Below, one piece after another: positions 1-5,784 of a DNA stretch of 13,866 bases. A program made the position numbers and the translations under genes. The notes under the pieces were generated by a model. The model was not told the origin of the DNA. It ran no database searches and was given only the letters and a program-made list of their open reading frames with translations. The stretch is from Fervidibacter sp032160945 (GTDB lineage: Bacteria; Armatimonadota; Fervidibacteria; Fervidibacterales; Fervidibacteraceae). Each line of letters begins with the position of its first letter. Positions within the stretch are counted from its first letter, which is position 1. Location: NCBI GenBank assembly GCA_032160945.1, contig JAVHTL010000087.1. One strand, written 5' to 3'.

Positions 1-1
1 G

Positions 2-124
2 TTCAGAGAGGGCGACACATTTTGGCTTTTCTACCAAGTCAGCATGGGAAAGCATAGGGAAACGGCAATTGTATGTCGTTCATCAAAAGATTTGCAAAAT
101 TGGAGCGAGAGGAAAATTGGGTAG
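2..124 (+). pseudogene. 3' fragment of a GH43/GH32-like beta-propeller gene
   Basis: An open frame enters from the left edge and ends at TAG 122-124. Its 40 codons read like a blade of a five-bladed propeller glycosidase (GH43/GH32/GH68 superfamily or a relative): a 'GDTFWLFYQ' strand, then 'AIVCRSSKDLQNWSE', matching the typical family pattern of a hydrophobic strand followed by 'SxDLxxW'. Such enzymes cut arabinan, xylan or fructan side chains. The usual next strands are missing, and a transposase remnant on the other strand begins immediately after the stop, so the gene was probably truncated by that element. The 5' part lies outside the window, so it is unknown whether the rest is intact. 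The catalytic residues of the fold are not in this piece. Fold assignment is moderately sure; substrate is unknown. Confidence 0.5.
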
Positions 125-430
125 TCACTCCTTATAGTAGTGATAATGCCTATAGGTCAGGAATTCCTCTCCAGACATGGTCGGTCAGACCAACAGCCAT
201 CGCTGTGGTTTGTTATCTCCTCTGCTGCGCTCAGGCTACCCCGACGCATCACTACCAAGAGAGTGCGGGCTACTTCCGTGGGAGAGTTGCGCAGGCGGTA
301 GATCGCCGTGCCCAGGGTAGGTCCAAAAAGATCGCCCACAGCCACGGCACACCCAACGGGGTCGCCCTCCCTTGCTGCCATTCTTCACCACCCTAATGCC
401 AGTGTTTCAGTCCCTACCGATCTGGTGCCG
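125..430 (-). pseudogene. Decayed, internally deleted IS1-like transposase remnant
   Basis: Read on the minus strand, three pieces of one transposase can be joined. First is a zinc-ribbon piece ('KNGSKGGRPRWVCRGCGRSF', about 389-327) with a CxxC pair. Next, after a one-base slip in an A5/T5 run at 325-329, comes 'FGPTLGTAIYRLRNSPTEVA' and a helix-turn-helix-like stretch ending 'SLSAAEEIT'. With four T instead of five the two frames join exactly. Then, near 200, the frame changes to 'AMAVGLTDHVW' and again to 'EEFLTYRHYHYYKE', stopping at 125-127. This resembles the C-terminal end of such transposases. The whole DDE catalytic middle is absent, so the element cannot move by itself. An in-frame TGA also lies near 408. 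The zinc-ribbon plus HTH layout is that of IS1-type transposases; the exact family is inferred. No terminal repeats were identified. Confidence 0.6.
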
Positions 431-535
431 CTCCGAAAAAGTGAAAAATTTAACTTCTCGGAGGGTCGGGCTCATGCCCGACCGAAATTCGGCACATTGG
501 AGGATGTGCCTTTCAAATAGGCTTTCTATAAAGCC
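431..535. repeat. Array of four consecutive inverted repeats (hairpins)
   Basis: Four adjacent potential hairpins can be read directly. 431-463 is CTCCG...CGGAG with inner pairing AAGT/ACTT. 464-483 is GGTCGGGC-TCAT-GCCCGACC, an 8-bp perfect stem. 491-510 is GGCACAT-TGGAGG-ATGTGCC, a 7-bp perfect stem. 520-535 is GGCTTT-CTAT-AAAGCC, a 6-bp perfect stem. No T-run follows any of them on the plus strand, so they are not simple terminators of the left-hand gene. They lie between the transposase remnant and a membrane-protein gene. They could be a REP/MITE-type intergenic element or a structured leader. Confidence 0.6.
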
Positions 536-558
536 AGCAACTTAAATTGGTGATGAAA

Positions 559-915
559 ATGATGCGATGGCAAAGTTTCCGCTCAGATGCAACAGTTTTG
601 TTCGCTGGTGGTGTCCTTGCGGGTGTTTTGATTGCAGCCATTAGAGCACTATTGCCACAATGGACGAAGTTAGCCTTGTTGCCTTATAGTCCGCCGATGT
701 TGATTTTGGAAGCGCTTATTGTCCTCCATGTTGCCTTTTGGCTTTGCCCCTTGACAGTTAGTCATTGGGCTTTGAACGGTTTGCTTCTGGGCTTAATGGC
801 TCAAATCGCTTCGCTTTTTCCCTATGACATCCACACTTTGCTGCCTTATCATTTGAGCGCTTTGGCGATTGTTCCAGCGTCATTGCTTGGGATGGCATTA
901 ATTGGATTTCATTAA
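559..915 (+). CDS. Small four-helix integral membrane protein, unknown function
   Basis: A highly hydrophobic protein of about 118 residues, not recognised as a named family. Four likely membrane helices are visible, roughly at residues 13-30, 42-58, 67-84 and 94-115, separated by short polar or proline-containing loops; the only charged cluster is at the N-terminus (MMRWQSFRSD), which would favour a cytoplasmic N-end. The start is uncertain. The frame is open from TTG 547, GTG 550 and ATG 553, but GGTGA at 549-553 fits the ribosome-binding pattern of neighbouring genes and points to ATG 559 (or 562). It stands alone: the upstream DNA is mobile or repetitive and the downstream region is non-coding. 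The C-terminus ends abruptly after a helix, so it may be a truncated member of a larger family. Whether it is expressed cannot be judged. Confidence 0.55.
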   Translation: MMRWQSFRSDATVLFAGGVLAGVLIAAIRALLPQWTKLALLPYSPPMLILEALIVLHVAFWLCPLTVSHWALNGLLLGLMAQIASLFPYDIHTLLPYHLSALAIVPASLLGMALIGFH

Positions 916-1088
916 CCACCGCACAAAACAAAAAATTTGGCATGAAGGATGCTCACTCTGCGTGATTATTAGAGTTCCAATCTCGTTTACGGGACAAGAG
1001 CGGTTGAAGACTATGGCATGGTTAGGTAAAAAGGCTGCTGGCAGTAGGTGGAAAGAACGGCGAATTTAATCTGTTGCCATCAAAATCA
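916..1088. other. Non-coding spacer, nothing recognised
   Basis: This stretch lies between the membrane-protein stop and the end of the minus-strand pseudogene. No coherent frame, strong hairpin, promoter or RNA gene was seen on either strand. Confidence 0.5.
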
Positions 1089-1440
1089 TCAACCAACCTT
1101 TGCCTGACTGGACTGGGATTGGTTCGTCAGGTGAAAAGGTTGCACTGGGCAATCTTTGCGCCAGTAGCCAATCATTTCGGCGTCTTCAATCCCGAAAGCA
1201 TCCAACACCTGTCAAAAGTAAGGAGTGCAAATGTGCAACCGCCCCGTCATCCCGTAAATCATCCCACGATATGGGTTGCCACCAGTTTCGTAGTTCAACT
1301 CTACAAGCCTCATTTCACCCTCACCTTCTCGCACAGTAACTTGGTGACCTTTAGTGCCATCCTGAGCGTGATGATAGCGTTCACCGATAAATCAAAGCGC
1401 TATGCCAGAACCAACTGGCATTGTGAAAGCGCCTACTCAT
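1089..1440 (-). pseudogene. Decayed glycoside-hydrolase-like (GH123/DUF6067-like) C-terminal fragment
   Basis: A minus-strand frame starts at ATG 1440-1438, overlapping the stop of the preceding oxidoreductase gene by one base. It reads 18 codons to 'WHSALIYR' and then hits TGA (1383-1381). If one G of the CC/GG pair at 1384-1385 is removed, it continues as 'ERYHHAQDGTKGHQ', 'ELNYETGGNPYRGMIYGMTG' and 'RLHICTPYF'. An in-frame TGA follows (1214-1212), then 'QVLDAFGIEDAEMIGYW' to a stop at 1091-1089. The order 'GGNPYRGMxYGMT' followed by 'DxFGIxDAEMIGYW' recalls the C-terminal part of GH123/DUF6067-like hydrolases of Armatimonadota and Planctomycetes; that family link is from memory and weak. 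The decay itself (one frameshift and one stop in otherwise protein-like sequence) is seen directly. It was probably once the downstream partner of the oxidoreductase. Confidence 0.55.
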
Positions 1441-2432
1441 TACCTTAACCTTACAGCCCTGCCTGACTTTGATGCCTCGTAAATGGCGTATGCCATCCTT
1501 ACTGCTTCCAAACCGTCTCTTCCGTCAGCGAGTGGTTTCCTGCCTTCTTGAATTGCCGCCCACCACTCTTCTATCTCACGCCTCCAAGTTGGCTGTGGGA
1601 TGGTGGAGAAGTCAAACACCTCTTCCTTTCCAGCCCTGTAACCTTCACGCTTTCCGAAGACTAACCTTTGTTTGTCAAAGTCAATGTGCAGGTAGCCCTC
1701 TTCACCGTAAATCTCAAGGTAAAGGTAGCCTTTCCATTGAGTCCAAGAGCAATGTAGCCCAAAAAGCCTACCATCCTCGGTTCTGAAGACAGCGAAAGCA
1801 TTGTCCTCGCAAGGCTCTATTTGCCACCACAAAGTTGAGACGAACCCTGTAGCCTCAACGAAATCACCCATGAACCACCTTGCAAGGTCAAGTGCGTGAA
1901 CTCCGTTGTCCAGGAGAGTCCCGCCACCAGAGCGCTTGAAGTCGGTAAACCAAGTCTTATCATACCCTTCCCTTCCTCCATGCCCAGTTCGCCCTCGGAT
2001 GAAGAACACCTTGCCTATCTCCCCCTTGTCAACCAACTCTCGTGCCTTAATCACCCAATCAACATGCCTGTGGTTAAAACCAGTTTTCAAAACCTTACCG
2101 ACCTTTTCCGCTGTCTCAACCATCTTTTGTGCCTCTTCTGGGTTTCTTGCCAGAGGCTTCTCGCAAAGGACATGTTTGCCCGACTCAAGTGCAGCGATGG
2201 ATATGGGTGCGTGAAAATCGTTTGAGGTTGACACTATAACAGCGCCAACATCTTCCCTCTTCACCACTTCTTCCCACGAGGTTGTCCAATCACAACCCAT
2301 TCGCTCAGCCAACGCTCTTGCTCTTTCTTCTTCAATGTCCGCAACGATTGCAAGTTCCAGTCCCTTAACTTCCATCACTGCTTGGGCTCTTGCGTTTCCA
2401 ATGCCTCCACAACCTACGACAGCGACTTGCAT
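1440..2432 (-). CDS. Gfo/Idh/MocA-family NAD(P)-dependent oxidoreductase
   Basis: A complete 330-residue protein of the usual family length. The N-terminal Rossmann fold begins at residue 1 with 'AVVGCGGIG' (dinucleotide-binding GxGxxG-type turn at 7-12). The family hallmark 'CEKPLA' (E91, K92, P93) closes the cofactor domain. The C-terminal alpha/beta domain carries 'GGGTLLDNGVHALDLARW', with D175 and H179 in the positions of the family's catalytic acid/base pair. These cytoplasmic enzymes oxidise or reduce a hydroxyl/keto group on sugars, inositols or sugar acids; the substrate cannot be read from sequence. Start ATG 2432-2430 is fixed by a strong AAGAGGTGA (2439-2447) six bases upstream. 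The stop overlaps the ATG of a decayed hydrolase-like gene, suggesting a former sugar-degradation operon. A 108-base gap separates it from the M14-like gene upstream; no convincing promoter was found there. Confidence 0.9.
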   Translation of the reverse strand: MQVAVVGCGGIGNARAQAVMEVKGLELAIVADIEEERARALAERMGCDWTTSWEEVVKREDVGAVIVSTSNDFHAPISIAALESGKHVLCEKPLARNPEEAQKMVETAEKVGKVLKTGFNHRHVDWVIKARELVDKGEIGKVFFIRGRTGHGGREGYDKTWFTDFKRSGGGTLLDNGVHALDLARWFMGDFVEATGFVSTLWWQIEPCEDNAFAVFRTEDGRLFGLHCSWTQWKGYLYLEIYGEEGYLHIDFDKQRLVFGKREGYRAGKEEVFDFSTIPQPTWRREIEEWWAAIQEGRKPLADGRDGLEAVRMAYAIYEASKSGRAVRLR

Positions 2433-2540
2433 TGCTGATCACCTCTTTGCTCTTGAGTTTTATCTGAGAGCCATGATAAGTTTGCCTGCTTTTGCCTCGT
2501 GAACAAGGTTAGGCATTAACGCTCTATTTGAGCATCAGTT

Positions 2541-3503
2541 TTAACTGACGAGAATTTCCAAAGTTGTGGAAATCGCTGTCAGCATAGCAACTAATTGGTG
2601 CTCAATTGGTGTTGGAACACCAGTTTTTGCATGTCGGTTGTTTCGGACCTCAATGCAAAGCCAGTCACCACCATCCCAACGACCGCGCCAAAAATCTCGG
2701 AAAAACTTTTGCCGTTCCTGACCACGATAAGGGATGTAGGGTTGTTCGTGAACTTGAAAACCTTTCGCCTCCCACGCTGACAAAATCCCTTGCGCCCACT
2801 TTTGCAATTTCGCTTGCTCGCTTTCTTCCAAGTCGTCAAACCATGCAGGCAACAAAACTGCTTCATCGGTTTCGTGTTGGTGCAACTCAAGATAGTGCGT
2901 GTATCGGTCTTCAGCCAGCAACTCGTCCAAAACTTTTGAATGAGTGCTTTTTCGGCTGGTGTTGGGTTCAACCCAAAGGTCGTCACCGACTTGTTCGTAG
3001 ATAATGCCAATCTGCTGCGGTTGATATTCCGAGAAACGCCACTCAGGGTAGCGACCGAAACGGCTCCCGTCCGCTGCAATGCCGAAAGCAATTTTCAAAA
3101 ATTCGTCGTTGTCATACTTGCTGCCATCCCAAGCCCTTTCAGGACTTCGGGAACGACCTTGAGGGTTGCTGTCGGGCAAGAATGTGACAAGCAAGTTTCT
3201 GCGGATTTTATCAATAGGCAAATCTGCTTTCGTTCCGTTAAGGTGAAAACCTGTGACGATTTGGCAAAGGGTATCAACGCAAGCAGCAGTGCCCGCAGGC
3301 TCGTGGGCATGGGGAACAGTTATAAGCAAGCGAGTTTCAGCATCTGTGTTTCCGACAGTGACAGCGAGGAGGCTTTCGCCAGTCTTTTGTAACCAATTGC
3401 GTATTCGCATTGAGAAACCTTTCACATCCGCTCGCAACCATTGGAGCACTATCGGCTGCCACTCATTGGGATGACTAACCCAGCACCTCTTCACATCCTT
3501 CAT
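2541..3503 (-). CDS. M14-fold zinc carboxypeptidase-like protein
   Basis: A 320-residue soluble protein without signal peptide, resembling the metallocarboxypeptidase/aspartoacylase fold (M14 clan). Visible landmarks in family order: 'ITVPHAHEPAG', giving the zinc motif HxxE with H65 and E68; 'FLPDSNPQGR' (NPxGR at 113-117), the usual substrate-binding asparagine/arginine region; 'YLELHQHE', with H208 or H210 as the third zinc ligand; and 'CIEVRNNR' with E285 at the place of the catalytic glutamate, followed by 'TPIEHQLVAML'. All key residues therefore seem present. The family removes C-terminal amino acids or deacylates amino-acid amides; the substrate here is unknown. The start codon overlaps the stop of the upstream nuclease-like gene (ATGA, 3500-3503), so the two are probably translationally coupled. 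Activity in the cytoplasm is inferred from the lack of a leader. Confidence 0.7.
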   Translation of the reverse strand: MKDVKRCWVSHPNEWQPIVLQWLRADVKGFSMRIRNWLQKTGESLLAVTVGNTDAETRLLITVPHAHEPAGTAACVDTLCQIVTGFHLNGTKADLPIDKIRRNLLVTFLPDSNPQGRSRSPERAWDGSKYDNDEFLKIAFGIAADGSRFGRYPEWRFSEYQPQQIGIIYEQVGDDLWVEPNTSRKSTHSKVLDELLAEDRYTHYLELHQHETDEAVLLPAWFDDLEESEQAKLQKWAQGILSAWEAKGFQVHEQPYIPYRGQERQKFFRDFWRGRWDGGDWLCIEVRNNRHAKTGVPTPIEHQLVAMLTAISTTLEILVS

Positions 3504-3853
3504 TCATTGCTCATCCTCTCCGTTTCCTTCGGTCGGAACATCTTCAGGCTCTTCGTAAATGGCAATGCCCACAACGGAGCCAAATCAGCAGCGCGCTTTT
3601 TAACGAACGGAGAAACGATGATAAGGCGTGGTTTGATGCCTGTCGCCTGCCCGTAAAATTGCTCCAACCTATGAAACTCGCTGATGTCGCCCCTGCTTAG
3701 TCGGTCAAATCGCTCAAGGAAAGTAACCCATTCTTCGCGAGTGATGCCGTATTGGGCAACCAACTTACGAATCCAGTCACGCACTTCTGGATTTTCTTGC
3801 ATCAACCGAGACAAGTGCTGGCGGATGAGTTCCAAAATTTCCTGCTCGGTCAT
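3500..3853 (-). CDS. Short nuclease-like protein (DUF3782-type ends, catalytic core missing)
   Basis: A 117-residue protein, start ATG 3853-3851 fixed by AGGTGAT at 3859-3865. The first ~50 residues form a helical module ('LIRQHLSRLMQENPEVRDWI', then 'ITREEWVTFLERF') that resembles the N-terminus of DUF3782 proteins common in thermophiles. Residues ~54-101 ('RGDISEFHRLEQFYG', then 'KPRLIIVSPFVKKRAADLA') resemble the C-terminal half of the PD-(D/E)XK nuclease domain of the same family, where a helix precedes a strand ending in P-F/Y-V. The intervening coiled coil and the catalytic D...ExK strands are absent, so the protein looks internally deleted yet in frame. It is therefore probably catalytically dead, perhaps regulatory. 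The last residues overlap the next gene by four bases. Family assignment is by memory of the pattern and moderate only. Confidence 0.5.
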   Translation of the reverse strand: MTEQEILELIRQHLSRLMQENPEVRDWIRKLVAQYGITREEWVTFLERFDRLSRGDISEFHRLEQFYGQATGIKPRLIIVSPFVKKRAADLAPLWALPFTKSLKMFRPKETERMSNE

Positions 3854-3868
3854 CAGGCATCACCTTTG

Positions 3869-3904
3869 CCATTTTGCCACAAAACAAATTTCGTTGCAAA
3901 ATGG
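3869..3904. promoter_or_regulatory. 9-bp inverted repeat in divergent spacer, possible operator
   Basis: CCATTTTGC (3869-3877) and GCAAAATGG (3896-3904) are perfect inverted copies with an 18-base gap, inside the 93-base spacer between two divergent start codons (3853 and 3947). A weak plus-strand promoter candidate, TTGCCA (3874-3879) with CAAAAT 17 bases later (3897-3902), overlaps both arms. This would suit a repressor site controlling the nucleotidyltransferase module, the opposite gene pair, or both. The repeat is seen directly; the operator role is inferred. Confidence 0.45.
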
Positions 3905-3946
3905 TGACAAGTAGCGCACAACTGAGAGCGCTTAGAGGCGATTGCA

Positions 3947-4456
3947 ATGGAACGAATTTTGCAACTGCTCAACGAGATGGAAACACAAGGTCTGATTTTG
4001 CGCTATGCCATTGGCGGTGGGATGGCAGTGGTGTTTTATGCGCCACCTATTATGACCAACGATCTGGATATTTATACCCTGTTGCCACCGACGAATTCGC
4101 CAATTATCGTCCTAACGCCACTTTACCAGTTTTTGATAACGCATGGTGGGCAACCGAAAGGGGAATATGTGGAAGTGGACGGGTTACCTGTCCAATTCGT
4201 GGTCGCTTACAACGAGTTGGTGGAAGAAGCCATCTGGCAAGCGCGAGAAATCACTTTCGGAACAACTAAAACTCGTGTCCCAACAGCCGAACACCTTATC
4301 GCCATCAAGTTGCAAGCAGGGCGCGATAAAGACCTTTGGCATGTCAAATTGCTTTTAGAACACGCTACAATTGACGAGGAATTGCTGAACCGCATTTTGA
4401 AAAGACATGGCTTAATGGAACGATGGGAAGCCTTTCTCTCAGCAGGTGGTCGTTGA
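3947..4456 (+). CDS. AbiEii-like nucleotidyltransferase
   Basis: A 169-residue protein with the landmarks of small DNA polymerase beta-type nucleotidyltransferases related to AbiEii/MNT. These are 'YAIGGGMAVVFY' (GG at 23-25), 'MTNDLDIYTLLP' with the catalytic pair D39/D41, and the late helix 'TAEHLIAIKLQAGRDKDLWH' (K121, R126, D127, K128, D129), which is typical of the family. Such proteins transfer nucleotides to tRNA, protein or a partner toxin, often as part of toxin-antitoxin or phage-defence modules. It is much shorter than full AbiEii (~300 residues) and looks like a minimal version. Start ATG 3947 is preceded by AGAGGCGAT (3934-3942). Its stop TGA 4454-4456 overlaps the ATG of the next gene by one base, so the two genes form a coupled pair. 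The substrate is unknown. Confidence 0.75.
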   Translation: MERILQLLNEMETQGLILRYAIGGGMAVVFYAPPIMTNDLDIYTLLPPTNSPIIVLTPLYQFLITHGGQPKGEYVEVDGLPVQFVVAYNELVEEAIWQAREITFGTTKTRVPTAEHLIAIKLQAGRDKDLWHVKLLLEHATIDEELLNRILKRHGLMERWEAFLSAGGR

Positions 4457-4647
4457 TGAGCAAATATCAGGCTGCCCAAGAATATTTGGAATGGCTCAAG
4501 CAGGCAAAGGAGGCAATGAGGAAAGAACAAGCGCAATTGCCCTATGAACAAAAGGTGGCAATTGTCCTGCAGTTGAAGAAAATTGCTTGTGAAGCAGCAA
4601 AAGTTCGTGAGCAACTGAAACGGCGTAGCGGAAAATCAAAAGGGTGA
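4456..4647 (+). CDS. Small charged helical protein, partner of the nucleotidyltransferase
   Basis: A 63-residue protein predicted to be almost wholly helical, rich in Lys, Glu, Gln and Ala, with a basic tail (KRRSGKSKG). Start ATG 4456-4458 overlaps the upstream stop (TGATG), which is why this start is preferred over an earlier in-frame ATG at 4423 inside the neighbour. The central piece 'LPYEQKVAIVLQLKKIA' matches a pattern (LP/S-x-EEK-x-x-hh-x-x-LQ-x-hA) that I recall in short proteins encoded beside nucleotidyltransferases in thermophiles and cyanobacteria. No enzymatic motif is present. It is probably a binding partner, for instance an antitoxin-like or adaptor protein. It ends 18 bases from the convergent lipoprotein gene. 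Confidence 0.65.
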   Translation: MSKYQAAQEYLEWLKQAKEAMRKEQAQLPYEQKVAIVLQLKKIACEAAKVREQLKRRSGKSKG

Positions 4648-4665
4648 AATGATACTGCTACTCAA

Positions 4666-5415
4666 CTACTGATGCTGAGACAGCATTGATGAAATTTCGC
4701 TGAACAGGCGAATGATTTCGTTGACGAGTTGACTAAAGAAACGCTCAACATCTTCAAGGGTGATGTTTTGCAAAACCCATTTAATTGCTGGCAAAGTTGC
4801 CCCTAAAGCAGCAGTGAGCAAACCGAGCAACATTGCGTTGAAAGCGAGGAAACCAATTGCGCCCAAAACAGCACGAGCGATGCCAGCACCCAGCCAAATT
4901 GCAAACGCAATTGCAGCAACTTTTACACCTGTCTCAATCCACTTTAAAGCCTGTCTCCCTTTTGAGCCGCCAACATCGGCAAAGCCAATCTCCAAAACTT
5001 GACCGTTTTTGGCTCGCAAAATGTTGCCTCTATCATCCGTGAACATTATGGACGGCAAAAGTCCCTTCCAATTCCAAAGCAAATTCACAGCCTCGCCTGT
5101 TGACTCTCGGACGACACGAAGGTGACGGTAGTTAGCAGCCCCGCTGTCTGCGAACGAAAAAGCGAGGACTTCAAGCCCTCTACCGTTTGAGATGCCGATG
5201 CGCAAAGTTGTGCCGGGATTTTTTGCAAGGTCAAAAAGGCGTGAATATTGATTGCGAACGATTGACGCCAATTGGTTTTCGTCGCCTTCAAGAACCAAAT
5301 CTGGCTTTGGAGTTTGGAAAAATTGGCTACCACCTCCGTCCCCGCAACCTGAGGCAATAACAATTGGGCTGCCCAAAAGCAATCCCAGAAACTTTCGTCG
5401 CTTCAAAGACTTCAT
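4666..5415 (-). CDS. Tat-type lipoprotein with long hydrophobic segment, unknown function
   Basis: A 249-residue protein of no recognised family. The N-terminus 'MKSLKRRKFLGLLLGS' carries a twin-arginine-like signal (RRKFLG, residues 6-11) and a lipobox ending ASGC with Cys24 as the likely lipidated residue, so it should be exported and anchored in a membrane. A soluble beta-rich region follows (about 40-150). Residues 164-212 are strongly hydrophobic, with many Gly and Ala, enough for two membrane helices or a pore-like hairpin. The tail is an amphipathic helix ending 'SSMLSQHQ'. The frame is open to ATG 5439, but GGGAGG at 5424-5429 lies eight bases before ATG 5415, which also gives the cleaner signal peptide. 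A promoter at 5457-5485 supports its transcription as a single gene. A lipid anchor and internal membrane helices in one protein is unusual. Confidence 0.7.
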   Translation of the reverse strand: MKSLKRRKFLGLLLGSPIVIASGCGDGGGSQFFQTPKPDLVLEGDENQLASIVRNQYSRLFDLAKNPGTTLRIGISNGRGLEVLAFSFADSGAANYRHLRVVRESTGEAVNLLWNWKGLLPSIMFTDDRGNILRAKNGQVLEIGFADVGGSKGRQALKWIETGVKVAAIAFAIWLGAGIARAVLGAIGFLAFNAMLLGLLTAALGATLPAIKWVLQNITLEDVERFFSQLVNEIIRLFSEISSMLSQHQ

Positions 5416-5423
5416 AGCGTATA

Positions 5424-5429
5424 CCTCCC
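5424..5429 (-). promoter_or_regulatory. Ribosome binding site deciding the lipoprotein start
   Basis: GGGAGG on the minus strand, eight bases before ATG 5415-5413, favours this start over the ATG at 5439. Confidence 0.7.
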
Positions 5430-5456
5430 GAATGTTCAAAGATTTTCATGTTGCAA

Positions 5457-5485
5457 ATTATAGGCAATGCTTCTTTGAAACGCAA
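5457..5485 (-). promoter_or_regulatory. Sigma-70-type promoter for the lipoprotein gene
   Basis: On the minus strand TTGCGT (5480-5485) is followed after exactly 17 bases by TATAAT (5457-5462). A start about 40-45 bases before the ATG would be expected. The same TTGCG-N17-TATAATTT layout occurs before the gene starting at 13722. Confidence 0.7.
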
Positions 5486-5674
5486 GGTAGCGATGGTTAA
5501 ATTTACCCGCAATTTTATCGTCAATCCATACTCAAACATGTCTTCTCTTTAGGGTGAAACATCATGGGGAAAATATGACCAGACAAAATGCCCTTTCAAG
5601 GGTAAACTCATACCCAAAAACTTCATCCAAAAACACCTTTCCTCATCCAAAAAGGCAAACTCGCTCTTTACCAC
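5486..5674. other. Spacer with short direct repeats
   Basis: No gene recognised. TCATCCAAAAA occurs at 5623-5633 and again at 5643-5653 (period 20), with a related TCATACCCAAAAA just before. The minus-strand frame through here shows no family signal. Confidence 0.4.
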
Positions 5675-5784
5675 AAACTTTGTTGGTGACTTATGTAGGG
5701 CGGGGATTCCATGCCACGCCGACTTTTCAAATTTCGTCGGCAGGGGACAGAGCCCCTGCCCTACAAAGCCCACCAACAAACTTT
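5675..5784. mobile_element. 110-bp palindromic MITE-like element
   Basis: The two ends are long imperfect inverted copies. AAACTTTGTTGGTG (5675-5688) pairs with CACCAACAAACTTT (5771-5784, one mismatch), TGTAGGGC (5694-5701) pairs with GCCCTACA (5758-5765), and the central GCCGAC (5718-5723) pairs with GTCGGC (5736-5741). All pairs share the same centre at 5729.5, so the whole unit can fold into one long hairpin with a 12-base loop. There is no coding capacity, which fits a non-autonomous element mobilised by a transposase in trans. The right arm lies in the 3' end of a decayed beta-helix gene. No clear target duplication was seen. Confidence 0.65.

Noticed and set aside
73..520. Overlapping plus-strand frames of 107 and 70 codons
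   Set aside because: No family signal, no ribosome site; they lie antisense to the readable transposase remnant and across the hairpin array.
464..535. Rho-independent terminators
   Set aside because: The stems are strong but no T-run follows them on the plus strand, and the minus-strand T-rich stretch is too far away.
1074..1448. Plus-strand frame of 124 codons
   Set aside because: Low-quality protein composition; the opposite strand reads as a coherent decayed hydrolase.
2534..2550. Terminator after the M14-like gene (TCAGTT/AACTGA)
   Set aside because: Only six AT-rich pairs with a two-base loop and no U-tract; too weak.
2606..3392. Long plus-strand frames of 132 and 150 codons
   Set aside because: Antisense shadows of the M14-like gene, which has motifs and an overlapping upstream gene.
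5609..5653. CRISPR-like repeats
   Set aside because: Only two 11-base copies with period 20; no array structure and no cas genes.
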